NCBI GenBank assembly: GCA_007922305.1 | Contig: ML677326.1 | Span: 52,712,453 to 52,776,452, forward strand | Source: Dermatemys mawii | Taxonomy: Eukaryota > Chordata > Testudines > Dermatemydidae | Reading direction: 5' to 3' | Length of the DNA: 64,000 nucleotides | Shown: positions 36,359 through 48,272 of the stretch, piece after piece | Position numbering within the stretch: position 1 is the first letter of the stretch | Layout: the number at the start of each line of letters is the position of its first letter | Position numbers and translations under genes: made by a program | Notes under the pieces: model-generated | The model's input: the letters and a program-made list of their open reading frames with translations, nothing else | What the model was told of the DNA's origin: nothing | Databases searched by the model: none

Positions 36359-36669
36359 CAGAGGTAGGCAACCTATGACACGTGTGCCAAAGGCAGTACG
36401 TGAGCTGATTTTCAGTGACGCTCACATTGCCTGGGTCCGGGCCACTGGTCCGGGGGGGTCTGCATTTTAATTTAATTTTAACTGAAGCTTCTTAAACATT
36501 TTAAAAATCTTATTTGCTTTACATACAACACTAGTTTAGTTCTATATTATAGACTTATAGAAAGAGATCTTCTAAAAACATTAAAATGTGTTACTGGCAC
36601 GTGAAACCTTAAATTAGAGTGAATAGATGAAGACTCGGCTCACCACTTCTGAAAGACTGCTAAACCCTG
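36359..36669. mobile_element. hAT MITE, about 311 bp
   Basis: The left end CAGAGGTAGGCAACCTATGA and the right end TTCTGAAAGACTGCTAAACCCTG (last 23 bases; inverted copy of CAGGGTTTAGCAG) fit the hAT terminal pattern seen at 52306 and 15821. The interior carries GCACGTGAAACCTTAAATTA and GACTCGGCTCACCACTTC, phrases typical of this reptilian family. The 8-base flanks do not match cleanly. Confidence 0.65.
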
Positions 36670-37742
36670 TGACCTAGACTAAAATGGTGGACTATATCAG
36701 TCTGGAAGAAACAGTACTTTGTCACATAAAACAACACCCATTACAGAATGGTCTGTACACAAGACCGTTGGATACATTTGTTAGAGTTGTCTTATTACTA
36801 TGTATTTTAAAATGTGTGCATGTCTATAATTTAGGAGGTGGCAAAGTGTCGCTCCAAAGAGCTGTACAGTAAATAATGTATGTATAACTTCAAAGTAGGG
36901 GATATGTCCGGGGTGAGCTTGGAGAAGGCGCAACACAGCAGAGCTCTACAATGCCTAATCTTCCACTGACATAAGACCAGTGGTGTAAGTTAGAGTTGCT
37001 CTTGTCTAGCTTTAATTTGCACCTGGAACATATGATTCAGGATAAGTGAGCCTCAACCAGCTCCATGACAGCCTCGCCACTACCACAGTGCTTAAGTGCA
37101 GCTCCAACGCAGCTGAGATTCCAACCCACATGCAGTATCCATATTATAAACTTGTTGCACTGAGTCAGTAACTTGTAAATAGATATTTTATGCACATATA
37201 TACTAAGGGTCTGATTTAACCCATCCCAAAAAGAGAAAAATCTGGATTCAAGGCTGATATTCTACCTTGAATGTGTTTTGTATAAGTACAGCAGGGTGGG
37301 GGAGAGGGGGCGAGGGGGACCTACAGCTGATTTAACATATGATGAACATGAGTTGTGCCCCCATGCATTGTGACATTACCTCAACAGCAGGAACTCCACA
37401 AGGCATTGTGTCTACTCCCAACAAGAATAGAAACTATGCCACTTTTAGTGGATGTAGCATACACTCCTCTGTGACTGCAGGACTAGATTTGTCAGTCACT
37501 GTACCTAGGTTGCATCGCTCAAAGGAGGTAGGAGGGCAGAGTGGAGCCATAGCCCCATCTCCTCTCTATCCCATTTGGGTGGTACAAGCCAGAAGCAATC
37601 ATGGCACTCACACAACTGCAAGGACTGTAATTGTGCCTGGTCCCTAAATAGGCACTGAAGGAGGAAAGACACAGTTTGACTCTGTATAATCTGGTGAATT
37701 TAAGGAAGTCTTTCACACCCCCCTTAATTTTTAAATATGAAA

Positions 37743-38034
37743 CAGTAAGTCCAGCCCCTAGGTGAAGGGGCAGCTAGTGGGCTCTGAAGGGAGCATGTTG
37801 CCTGAGCCTGCAGGCGCCGCGCCTGCAGCTCCCATGGGCCGTGGTTCCCAGCCATGAGAGCTGTGGAGCCAGTGCTGGGGATGGGTGCAACACGCGGCGC
37901 TTCCCTGATTGCTCTTCCACCCAGGAGCTGTGGGGCTTCTGGCTCGCAGCGCGGAGACTTGCTGCAGGCTGGATTAAATTAAGCAGCAGGCCAATTTCAG
38001 GCCACGGACCAGAGTTTCCCCACCCCTGGCCAGA
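37743..38034. mobile_element. Partial hAT-type element, GC-rich
   Basis: The right boundary AGAGTTTCCCCACCCCTGGC is the inverse of a hAT-type terminus (CAGGGGTGGGGAAACTCT). The interior is much richer in CpG than the surroundings. The left boundary is uncertain. Confidence 0.45.
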
Positions 38035-38266
38035 AAGATGAATTAAACATTAGGTTTAATTGTGAAAAAAAACTTTAGATTGGAGTCCAGTAATGTATGT
38101 TGGCAAGTCTGAAATGACCTACGCAACATACTCAGTAAAGGCAGCCTCCCTGACTGCTGATGGATGTATAATATTTCTTGCCTTTTGTTTATGAGATTTT
38201 ATTTCTTTGCCATCTGCTGGGTATTTTTTCTGTGATCTGCAACAGAACAGTCAGATGGACTTAGGT

Positions 38267-38756
38267 CAGTGGTTCTCAAACTTATTTGACCAGGCCCCCT
38301 TTCTTCGTGTCTGTAATTGTTCACCCCGCACAACCCAAAAGTACATAATACCACCACCCAGCTCCAAAGGCAGAGCAGAGAGCAGAGAGCTGCTGTCCAG
38401 GACCACAACTCTGAAGGCAGCACCGTGTCAGCAGCAGCACAGAAGAAAGCAATGTGAAAAGTGATAGTCATCAATATTACTTTTCGCTGCAGACTTAGCA
38501 CTGTATTGCCACCCTTATTTTCACAGCTGCTGCTCTGGGCTGACAGCTGGAGCCCTGCCACCTCAAGGTAAAGGAAAAGATGTGGGGAAGGAGATCCTGA
38601 GCCTGGGTGTGCATGGCCCTTCTGCACGAGCCCTAGTCCAGCCACTCGGGTCTGACAGCCAGAGCCCTTTAAAAAAAAATGCACACAGCTTGTGCTTCCC
38701 TTGACACATTCCCGTACCTCCTTCTGGAGGCCTGCCCCATAGTTTGAGAATCACAG
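38267..38756. mobile_element. hAT (Charlie/MER5-like) non-autonomous element, 490 bp
   Basis: CAGTGGTTCTCAAACTTATT at the left and AGTTTGAGAATCACAG at the right are inverted repeats of the Charlie type. The flanks ACTTAGGT and GACTTGGT are an imperfect 8-9 base target duplication. ORFs inside (up to 161 codons, minus strand) show no transposase features. Confidence 0.7.
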
Positions 38757-39949
38757 GACTTGGTCATTCCCTCTTTATGGAAACATCATATTTAAGGTGT
38801 AGCATTCTGCATGTATTTGCTTATTTTATATAATCTAAACTAAATGAAGTGAGTAATTCTTACAACGGGATTTCCTATTTGTTCATTTCCAGGCCTGTCT
38901 GTATGTTATATTGGCTTATTATGACAATATTGCTGTTTAAAATTATTTCTTTTTGTTATGGTGTGGTTTGACGATGGGGCTGAGAGCCAGGCAAGATGCT
39001 GCCTTACTCGGGTGCTTGAAACAAATCAACCAGGGATACAGTTTAACCACATGGTAAAATGAAATGTTATTTAGTGATGGGCCCAAAAAAAGCCCAACGA
39101 AAACTGAATGTTCCCAAACTTTAATGACTCTGGCTCTGAATTTCTATCATGATCTAAACACCTCTGAACTTTGAAAAGTTTAGATTAGGAGTCACTGACA
39201 AACTCAGTATCTCAGAGCCTTCACTAATAATCAGTTTCTCAGGCCTTTGCTAATAAGAATGCTTTCCTGCCTCATAGGGAATAAGGGGTGATGTGAGGCT
39301 TAATTAGCTAGTGCCTATAAAATACTTCAGAGATGAAAAACATTTTATATGTGCTAAGGATTATTATTATGACAGCAATTATTCATTTGACAGACCATTG
39401 CTTATAAATATTAAACATAGTTGACTTGTAAAGGCCATTAATGAGTCACAGGTTGGTGTCAATTCTAGTCATTGCATTCAATAATAATTGCAAGGATAAT
39501 AAAATACCCACTACCATTTTGACCCACCACCCCCCAAGACTAGTGCACATCCACCTTTGCAAGGGAGTACTTATTGAAAATAATTTTCACATATAGTAAT
39601 GTTTATATCTTATCTCTCTGGATATAAGTGACAAAGTCAGAGGGAGAACTTACTGCATTCTGATTTTCTAAAATTCTGCCAAATTATTAAACAGAAACCT
39701 TAAACTAAGGAAAAAACAGTATTGGAGAAACCAGCAGGTAAAAACAAGCACCATGACACTCAGTGGAAGAAAAGTGGAATGAAAAAACAAAAATAATAGG
39801 AGTTGCACCTACTCACATCAGGACTGAATTTGGCCATCTGTTGAACAATTATACAGGAATTTGTTTTCAATTATTTTGAGGCTTGTTTTCCTCTGTTACA
39901 TTCCAATACATTTTATAAATGCTAGCAGGGAAAAGATTCTGAATGTGTT

Positions 39950-39974
39950 CTCTCTCTCTCTCTCTCTCTCTCTC
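39950..39974. repeat. (TC)n microsatellite
   Basis: About 25 bases of TC dinucleotide. Confidence 0.9.
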
Positions 39975-41021
39975 AGTGAAGTGTCAGTTTGAAGAGTAAC
40001 ACACTGTTGGATATATAATGTGATGTGTGTGGTAATCGTGCTATTGACTACTACTATTTTTCTGTTGATTTTGAAGTTATTTATATAACAACAACATGGT
40101 TTTGATTATACACAGACTGTGCACATAGGCTGTACAGAATGTTCAGCTAAGGAGCAGTACAAACTCAAGAGCAGTCATTTTTATTGCTTAGATTTAAGGT
40201 TATGACTACAAACAATGTTATTACATGCAGAGATAGTCAGTTTATAGGAAATCAAACCAATATTACCCACATACCAATGCTTGTGCAAGGCTTATTACAC
40301 TACTAGAGAGAAATGACATTAAAAAGGAAGCCTCCACCCCTATTGTGGGACAGCTGAACCCAAGGCCAAAGATAGTGTCTGCATTGCTGCCCTTCTCCAG
40401 GGATTCCTGCTCAGGAACAACTTTAATAACCTGTAGTAACCCTATGAGTGGACATTACCCAAGGACTCTGCTGAACAAGCACTTCCCTTGAACATGCTGG
40501 CCAGTGCTGCTTATTCATGGGTTGCACCAGCTGACTCCAGTCCTTTAGTACAGCAAGGATTCAGGTACCTTTAATCCTCTGACCTTCACTATTCACTGGC
40601 AATTTCCACTGCCGGAGGTGTTCTGAAGCTTCAGAAAGAGGAAAACTAGGAATGAATTGAATCTAAAGAGAGTGACATAATTCAAAGCATGATCCTGCAA
40701 GCCCTTGAATGCAGAACTCACATCAAAGGCTTGCAGAATCAGGACCTTACTGATCATCACTGAGGTGATTTTAAACAAGTACAAGTTTCCAAAACAAAAC
40801 AAAAATAAATACAATTCCCTGATATTATAGACCAAGTTATCAGTCTAAATATCTTAGATGCCACTTCTGCAAAATGATTTTCTTTCTCATCGAATTAAAA
40901 GGCTCATTCATCATGGCAATTTCTTCTTTAGAGAGGAGTAATGGATAAATCTGCATTCAGAGTCCAGACTAGCACAGATCCATAGTGCAGTTTCTCCTTG
41001 GGCATGATTTACTTCACACCA

Positions 41022-41092
41022 TCCTGATCCAAAGCCCACTGAAGTCAGTGGAAAGACTCCCAGTGACTTCAAAGGGTTTTAGATCAGGTCTC
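41022..41092. repeat. Short palindromic repeat
   Basis: CATCCTGATCCAAAGCCCAC and GGGTTTTAGATCAGGTCTC are imperfect inverted arms around TCAGTGGAAAGACTCCCAGT. It shares the 'CCA.TGACTTCAA.GG' core idea with the copies at 10994, 24754 and 32902. Confidence 0.5.
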
Positions 41093-44000
41093 AAATGACT
41101 AGGCTCAGGACCCTGACTTGGATCAGGCAAGACAACACTAAATACTGAGCCAGCCAAAAAAACAACCCTTTTAAATCAGAGAGCATGAAGAACGAAAGAG
41201 AGTGCATTAACCACACAAGCAGTAAAAGGATGCGGTAATTTAAATACTTCCTTTCTATAAAATACCATAAGAGAGATAACGGGAAGAAAGGAAGTACAGA
41301 CTGAACGTCAGACTGCACCTTTAAATTTGTTCTGGCAACTGGTATGTAACAGCATCTCAGGTGTTTTCCCCCGTGTAATAAAAGACCTATGTTTTTCAAA
41401 GTGGCAAAAAAGCACAGAGAAACATGAAAGGAAAGAATGTAATGTTTTGGGGGCATTAAAACACAAAGGGACAGAGACTGTGAAACGACAAGTGATTTTC
41501 AGTGTCTTGATTTTTGGATTCCCAACTTAAGGTGCCTTTTAAAAAGGTCTCACCCTCCTTGCTCCCCCTTGCTCCCCCCCAGAAGTTGGGTGCTCCATAC
41601 TTTCTGAAAATCAGGCTCCTTTCAGGCATCTTAAGATGGGCCTCTGGGAAAGGAGGCACTCAAAATCACTAATGACTTATGAAAATCTTGGCTAACATCC
41701 AGATTTTTTTTAAATCCTCTGCATAAACAAAGAAAAAGAGTAGTTGGAAGGGGAGTGGGAGGAGAAGTGAGGCTAACAACAACACTTTCACCTTTTGGAA
41801 CAACTCCAAAAAAACACCCCAAGGTTCTTTTGATTTGCAGAGCTCAGGAATTGTGCTGTCTATTTTTCGTTGAGACTTACATTATATATAAACTAAGTGA
41901 AGCCTGGTAGTGAGAAATAAATATCTTGTGTGTTAGAACAAAAGCAATACGGAACTATTTGTCTTTTTAATCTCTTGAAAATATCTTGTAATTTATAAAA
42001 TATGTGAGTCAATGTAGAGAAAGAGTACAATTTAATTTTGAATCTAAACAAAAACTCAGTGACTAGCTGAGACTTAAACAGAAGGAAGAATCACAATCAC
42101 AAAAAACATTGACCACATACGATTCTTAGTTCTATAAGTTCTACAACAACAAACATGAAACCAAGTTATAATAACAAGCTACTGACTTTACTGCTACTGT
42201 TGTAGATAAACTTCCTCAAATCCTACCTCTTCAGCTCATGTTTCCTTATTGCAGTTCCCATATGACATTTCCTATCATTGAGACATCCTGCTTCTGAAAT
42301 GTGCCTATGTTTCCACAACTGCTTTCTATCTCCATTCATTCAGATGGAACATGTGAACGTATCAGGTATGTCTAGAGACAGTAAGGGAATGTGCATGACA
42401 GATGTACCTGGTATATTAAAACACCAAGATGGTTGACATTTGGATTTTTTTAACACTTCTCAAGATAATACATTGAGAAAATTGCTTGAAATTGATCCAT
42501 ATAAGATTCTGTATGTTTGCTAATCATAGTTAGCACTGAATCTACAGAGTAGGGGTGGGCAGACTGAAAAATGGCCATGTATGCTTTCACTTATATCTTA
42601 TTATATATTATATGAAACTCACTTCTGTATGGAAAGCCAGTACAAGGCCTACATGCTATTAAGTCTCACTGAAGTCTTTAAAATAAGTCAGCTAGTGGTC
42701 TTGTGCTGGTCCACTTCACAGGAGTGAAATTCATCCTTACTTACTGTGCACATATTTTAATAATTGTATAACATTATTTTGCTTGATTTGAGAGTGAGGG
42801 GAGAAGTAAATATTTTGAAGTACTCAAACAGAAAAACAAAAATTTCAAAATAAGCAATTCTATATTTCCAGATTTTGTGGGTCTTTAGAGCAAATTTGAT
42901 GCCAGGGAAAATCAGGGTCATTCTGTTGTTTACTAGACATCAATATCCATTGCCAGGTTTGGGCAAAAAGCCCATAGCCAAGATCCAAGTTTGACTTCTT
43001 GACCAGCTCAAAGTAAACCAAATATTGATCAATTACTCTGAAATCCCTAGATATCTAGCTGTAATGCGCCCTTCTCAGATGATTAGATGAAAAGATTTTC
43101 TTGGATTTGCTAAAAATGTAACTTGATAATGGTTTTTGTTTTTTTTAATTCATGCTATAGCATGATATGACTGTATGTAATACTGTAAATAACTGCTAGC
43201 TAAAAATGATAGTATTTTAAGATTTTCTTACTAATTTAGCTGTTTAAGAGTTTGTATTACAAATAATACTTAAACTTAATAAACTTACAAATAACAAAAA
43301 TGGTCTCTAGTTCAGCTGAAAAAAATACAGCATGAATTGAAAAAAGGTCTTGAGAAAGAACAGTTCAGCCAGTCCAAATCAGCAGTGGCATATCTCATTA
43401 TCTGCATAGAGAGGATACCAAGTATCTATAGCTGGGAATGAGAAAACATGTAAGATTTAGAAATGGTGGACTCTGCAAGGTTCAGGAATTTTACCCTCTA
43501 CCTTGCAGAGAGTTAAGCAGGTGATTAATTTTACACTCTGGAGTCATCCCATTTAACTTAATTGTACTACTCATATGCATTAACTTAAGCACAGTATATA
43601 TCTCTGGAGGATTGGGATCCTGACTGCAAAGTCAAAGTTCAGACAGAATGAAACTGTAAAAGGAGTTGAGAAAATTCTGAAGCTGGGAACTTAGAATAAC
43701 ATGGGTTCTGTTCTGTTCTGATTTAGTTTTAGGGAATTAAGATGGTCCTTGACTGAGACTCTGAGATTTGGAATAGTGGATCTAAATACATGTCAACCAA
43801 GTATATTTATGGTAACTATGGAAGGCCTGGTCTGTTCCCACATAAGTTACAATGATTTGGAATAATGGAATTTTTAACTGTGTAAATTTCAGCTCTTCTC
43901 AATTATTAAAGCTTAAGTTTAAGGTACGGGATTGGGGGCGGAGGATTTGCTTTTATTAACAAAGGACACTAGAGCACTACTAAAAAATTATTTACCTAAA

Positions 44001-44417
44001 GATGGATTATATTTACATAACCATATTCCCACACAGAGACCAGTGACTGTAATTACAAGCCCTGTAGGTTTTAAAAAATCCAACTTGTAAAGTAGGAAAT
44101 GTTACCATTTAAAAAACTTTCTACACTAGGCTGGCATTATGATGAAGAGTCCTGCGATGTTTAAATTCACACCAGTAACACTGTTTTCATGGTTTGTACA
44201 GTGCTGCATTTCTAGAGTACACTCTTTTTTTTTACCTCAGTCCTGGACTTGGACTGCACAGGTGCAAAATTTTCAGGTGCACAACTGAAAACTTTGTAAA
44301 GTAATACCTGAAGAACATTACATAATTATTCCCATTTTTGTTTCATTCAGCTCTCACCATGGTTCCCAGTATGCTGCTATGTTGGTTTCTGTGAAGAAAC
44401 TAAAGATTTAGCAGAAA

Positions 44418-44640
44418 GACAAGGTGGGTAAGTTAGGATCTTTTATTAGACCAACGTCTGTTGGTGGAAAGAGACAAGGTTCAAGCAACACAGGGCTGCT
44501 TCTTTAATATCAGAATAAGAACTCTGCGTTGCTCAGAAGCTTGTCTCTTTCACCAACAGTCTTTGGTTCAATAAAAGATATTACCTAACCCATCTTGTCT
44601 ATCTAATAACCTGGTACTAACAGGACTACACTGCTACAGA
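44418..44640. repeat. Head-to-head pair of retroelement fragments (family B)
   Basis: GACAAGGTGGGTAAGTTAGG and its continuation to 44480 are repeated in inverse at 44539-44599 (GCTTGTCTCTTTCACCAACA through ACCCATCTTGTC), giving arms of about 62 bases around a 58-base centre. The right copy continues past its arm to CTACACTGCTACAG. Both units carry the phrases TTTTATTAGACCAAC / GGTTCAATAAAAGATA. The unit resembles a known high-copy reptilian retroelement end; assignment to Penelope-like elements is inference. Confidence 0.6.
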
Positions 44641-44779
44641 CTTACTAGTACTCTATAGATAGGGCTTCTGATTTTAGGTTTTAACTGACAAACACCAGTA
44701 AAACACCCTCAATACAAAAAGAATGAATTTGGTGTTTATCCAGTAGTCACTGGAAAAAACACTGGAAATGGTTGCTTCT

Positions 44780-44995
44780 GAGGGCTTGTCCACACAAAGC
44801 AATAAAGAGGTGAATGGAAGTGGGATTTCTAAAGTGCGCTAACATGTCGCACATTAATTGGTCAGTGCGCACTGAAGGTCCCTGTGTGCTTTAACATAGT
44901 GCTGTTGGAAACAATACTATGTGAAAGTGCAGTATGGAACATTACAAAGAGATTACTAATTACAGTATGCACTAATGTATACATTACTCCTTACA
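44780..44995. mobile_element. Partial Harbinger-type MITE, left end
   Basis: GGGCTTGTCCACACAAAGCA is a Harbinger-type terminal motif (compare CCTTGTCTACA at 10199). Phrases such as GATTTCTAAAGTGCGCTAAC and TAATTGGTCAGTGCGCAC follow. The right end is unclear. Confidence 0.4.
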
Positions 44996-45400
44996 GTATG
45001 TACTGTAAAGAGAGCCAAGAAACCCCCAGTTTTTGGACATCCACACAAAAGTCAAATTGCTAAAAAATAAATGACATTAATAAACTCTGAAAACAGAAGC
45101 CCTGCCTATAGAGAACTGTGAAAAATGTTTTAATCACCTGCAGTTCTGCTTCCACACTATATTTTTTTCAGTATTTCCTTTCCATTATTTGTTTTAATCT
45201 TTATGAAAACCAGATCTTTGTATCTTACAAGTGTGTATTTCTTTGTGGCATCAAAATAATTTCCCCAGCATCCAACTGTGATGCTGCCGATGCTTAAACA
45301 GAGGAATAAAACAGATGTACAGAAACTCTTAGGGCCTGATACTGCCACCCTTACTTATGCTGAATAGTTGGTTGTTCTTGAGTAATAAGAACATAAGAAT

Positions 45401-45522
45401 CAGAGAGGTAGCCGTGTTAGTCTGGATCTGCAAAAGCGACAAAAGAGTGCTGTGGCATCTTAAAGACTAACGTACTGGAGCATAAGCTTTTGTGGGCTAA
45501 TAGCCACTTCAGCGGATGCATC
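45401..45522 (-). repeat. Retroelement fragment (family A), with 16-base target duplication
   Basis: The 122-base insert is flanked on both sides by ATAAGAACATAAGAAT (45385-45400 and 45523-45538). On the minus strand it reads GATGCATCCGCTGAAGTGGC, TAGCCCACAAAAGCTTATGC, then GTTAGTCTTTAAGATGCCAC and CCAGACTAACACGGCTACC, the same order as the copy at 196-325 on the + strand. A 16-base duplication indicates retroposition rather than cut-and-paste transposition. It sits at the very 3' end of the CR1 copy. Confidence 0.75.
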
Positions 45523-46835
45523 ATAAGAACATAAGAATGGCCATACTGGGTCAGACCAAAGGTCCATCCAGCCCAGGATCTTGTCTATCAACAGTGGCCA
45601 ATGCCAAGTGCCCCGGAGTGAGTGAACCTAACAGGTAATGATCAAGTGATCTCTCTCCTGCCATCTATCACCTGCCACTGACAAGCAGAGGCTAGGGACA
45701 CTATTCCTTACCCATCCTGGCTAATATCCATTGATGGACTGACCCTTCATGAATTTATCCAGTTCTCTTTTAAACCCTGTTATAGTCCTAGCCTTCACAA
45801 CCTCCTTGGGCAAGGAGTTCCACAGGTTGACCATGTACTGTGTGAAAAAGAACTTCCTTTTATTTGTTTTAAACCTGCTGCCCATTAATTTCATTTGGTG
45901 GCCCTTAGTTCTTATATTATGGGAACAAGTAAACAATGTTTCCTTATTCACTTTTTCCACACCACTCATAATTTTATATACAGTAGACTCTCGATTATCC
46001 AGAATGATAGGGAAAAAAATAATCCTGGTTAATAAAATCCCAGATAATCACCATCCATAGGAAACGGTGGGGGGAGGAGTTGGTTCACCAGCCACCCTGC
46101 GCCGGGGGTGTTAGTTCACTGGCTGCCCTGCAGCCTGGTGGGGTTGGTTTGGTTTTGTTTTTTTGTGCTTGGGGCAGCAACAAAGCCAGAGCTGACCCTG
46201 TGAGTTACGCATATTTTTTTGACATCCTGGTTAATCCACATCCTGGTTAACCCAATCCTGGATAATCGAGAGTCTACTGTACCTCTATCATATCCCCTCC
46301 CTTAGTCTCCTCTTTTCCAAGCTGAAAAGTTGTAGCCTCTTTAACCTCTCCTCATATAAGACCTGTTCCAAACTGCTAATCATTTTAGTTGCCCTTCTCT
46401 GAACCTTTTCTAATGCTAGTATATCTTTTTAAAGATGAGAAGACCACATCTGTACGCAGTATTCAAGATGTGGGCACACCATGGATTTATATAAGGGCAG
46501 TAAGATATTCTCTATCCCTTTACAAATTATTCCTAACATCCTGTTTGCTTTTTTTGACTGTGGATGCTCACTGTGTGGATGTTTTTAGAGAACTATCTAT
46601 GAGGACTCCAAGATCTTTTTCCTGATTAGTTGTAGCTAAATTAGCCCCCATCATATTGTATGTATAGTTGGGGTTATTTTTTCCAATGTGCATTACTTTA
46701 CATTTATCCACATTAAATTTCATTTGCCATTTTGTTGTCCAATCACTTAGTTTTGTGAGCTCTTTTCTGAAGTTCTTCACAGTCTGCTTTGATCTTAACT
46801 ATCTTGAGCAGTTTTATAGTATCTGCATAATCATA
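45523..46835 (-). pseudogene. CR1 LINE ORF2 C-terminal half and 3' end, interrupted
   Basis: On the minus strand the reading order is: WQMKFNVDKCKVMHIGKNN and EKDLGVLIDSSLK (46568-46780, end of the reverse transcriptase), then about 300 bases of inserted DNA (45981-46279), then KFFFTQYMVNLWNSLPKEVV and FKRELDKFMKG (45721-45969, conserved C-terminus), then the untranslated tail with GGACCTTTGGTCTGACCCAG (45555 region) to 45523. The 5' part of the LINE is missing, as usual for CR1. Frames are broken between blocks, so this copy cannot move itself. Confidence 0.88.
45981..46279. mobile_element. Tigger/pogo-like MITE inside CR1, 299 bp
   Basis: CAGTAGACTCTCGATTATCC at the left matches the inverse of GGATAATCGAGAGTCTACTG at the right without a mismatch. 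TA flanks both ends (45979-45980 and 46280-46281). Removing the element joins ATTTTATA to CCTCTATCATATCCCC and restores the CR1 order, so this insertion is younger than the CR1. No coding capacity. Confidence 0.92.
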
Positions 46836-47639
46836 ATAGAATTACTAAAAAAGTAAGGTACCATAACAGTATGGTGGCAATATCCAGACCATATTAACCA
46901 ATTTTTTCCGTGCACACAAATGCCCTTATTGGGGAAAAATAAAATACAAAAAACATTTAATACATAAGCACATTCTTTTTGATGGTTTTCAAAAGTGTTT
47001 ATATGGCAGTAGCTCTTCAATAACATTATTGAGATCAAGGGAAAAGTAGTATGTAGGAAATACAACCTCTTCCTTTCACACACTCAAGCCTTAAGCAAAG
47101 TATGTATCACCTTACTTTCATTAGAAATGTGTGGTTTTAAAAAGTCTTTATTTTTAACCACAGCTTCAGTGAAATAGACCACTTCCGATCGAAGGCAACT
47201 TGCATTCGAGGATTGCTTCAATTCTGTTTGAAGAAGCACCGCACAGAAGAAGGGTATTGGTGACTGTCTCTTCTCAAGCTGGCAAAATCTTGCTGGGGTC
47301 ATCGGTTTAAAAGAAACAAACAACAGCGCCCCAAATCCCCCTCCCGTTTCTTAGTCAAAATTCCCATTGACTTCAGATCGGTTATTGAAAGGAGTCACTG
47401 GGCTTTTTTGCCTGAGGCCTTCGGGATTTGTCCATTTAGGATATAAGCAACTCTAGGCACGGACATCACAGCTGAAGGCTGAATACAATACAAGACAAAC
47501 TTCCTAGGGGTTTGATCCTGCAGCCCGTGATCACTTGGCCTATGAAGAAAGGGGGTGCAGGGCTGGGGCTACAATAGCGAGGGCCTGGCACGGGGCTTAG
47601 TCCCTGGCATCAGTCTGAGACCTGGCACCAATTACCGCC
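46836..47639. other. VEGFC 5' flank between CR1 and CpG island
   Basis: No repeat boundary or exon recognised. The last part from about 47330 becomes GC-richer and could hold proximal regulatory sites. Confidence 0.4.
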
Positions 47640-48152
47640 CTGCAGTGAACTTGGTCCGCAGCCTGCTTGCGCCGTTCGGGGCTGCGGAGCGGGGGCGAGG
47701 GAGAGGCGCGAGCCGCGGGAGGCAGGTCCCGGCTCCAGGGAGAGGGGGGCGGCGCAGCGTGTGGCCCCATCTCGCCGGCTCGCCTGGCCGGAGCAGGCGC
47801 GCGTCTCCCGTCTCACATTTCCCCAGCCCCGGCAGAGGCGTCGCACGGCGAGTGGCTGCCTGGGGGAAGCGCAGGAGCGGGGGAGGCAGCCGCGAGGGAG
47901 GGGAGGGGAGAGAGGCGCTCACACCCTGTCCTCCCCGCCCTCCCGCCGCCAGCCAGTCGCTCAGCCGCAGAGGCGCAGGCAGAGGGCGCCTGAGCCATGT
48001 CCGCCCCCTGCGGCCGCTGCTGCCGCTCAGCTCCGCGCGCTGAGGAGGCTCCTGCGCCCCGGACCCCGCAGCCGCTGCCAGGCGTCCTGCGAGCCAAGGC
48101 AGGAGAGTGAGTCGAGCGGCGCCCGCTCCCCCGCCTCGGCTTCGCCTGGTCC

Positions 48153-48218
48153 ATGGGGCTGCGCTGCGTGTGCGCAGGCAGCGGGCTGCTGCAGAAGGAG
48201 GAAGCCCCGTTGGTGTGA
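48153..48218 (+). promoter_or_regulatory. Upstream ORF 1 in the VEGFC leader (21 codons plus stop)
   Basis: The ATG in TCCATGG has G at +4 but T at -3. The frame runs 21 codons to TGA and ends 55 bases before upstream ORF 2. It matters only if the transcription start lies upstream of 48153, which the sequence does not settle. No conservation is claimed. Confidence 0.35.
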
Positions 48219-48272
48219 GCAGCTGCGCTCGCCCTCGCCTCCCTGCCCTGCTCCCGAGCGAGCCCGGCTCGG

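Larger units (their letters stand above)
38757..44417. other. Intergenic DNA, mostly unrecognised
   Basis: Contains a (TC)n tract at 39950-39974 and two short palindromic repeats near 40690-40745 (GATCCTGCAAGCCCTTGAAT / AAGGCTTGCAGAATCAGGAC) and 41022-41092. No exon supported on either strand. Confidence 0.4.

Noticed and set aside
38199..38684. 161-codon minus-strand ORF
   Set aside because: It lies mostly within a non-autonomous hAT element and shows no transposase motif; the CAVLCSLL-like hydrophobic text is not a convincing membrane protein.
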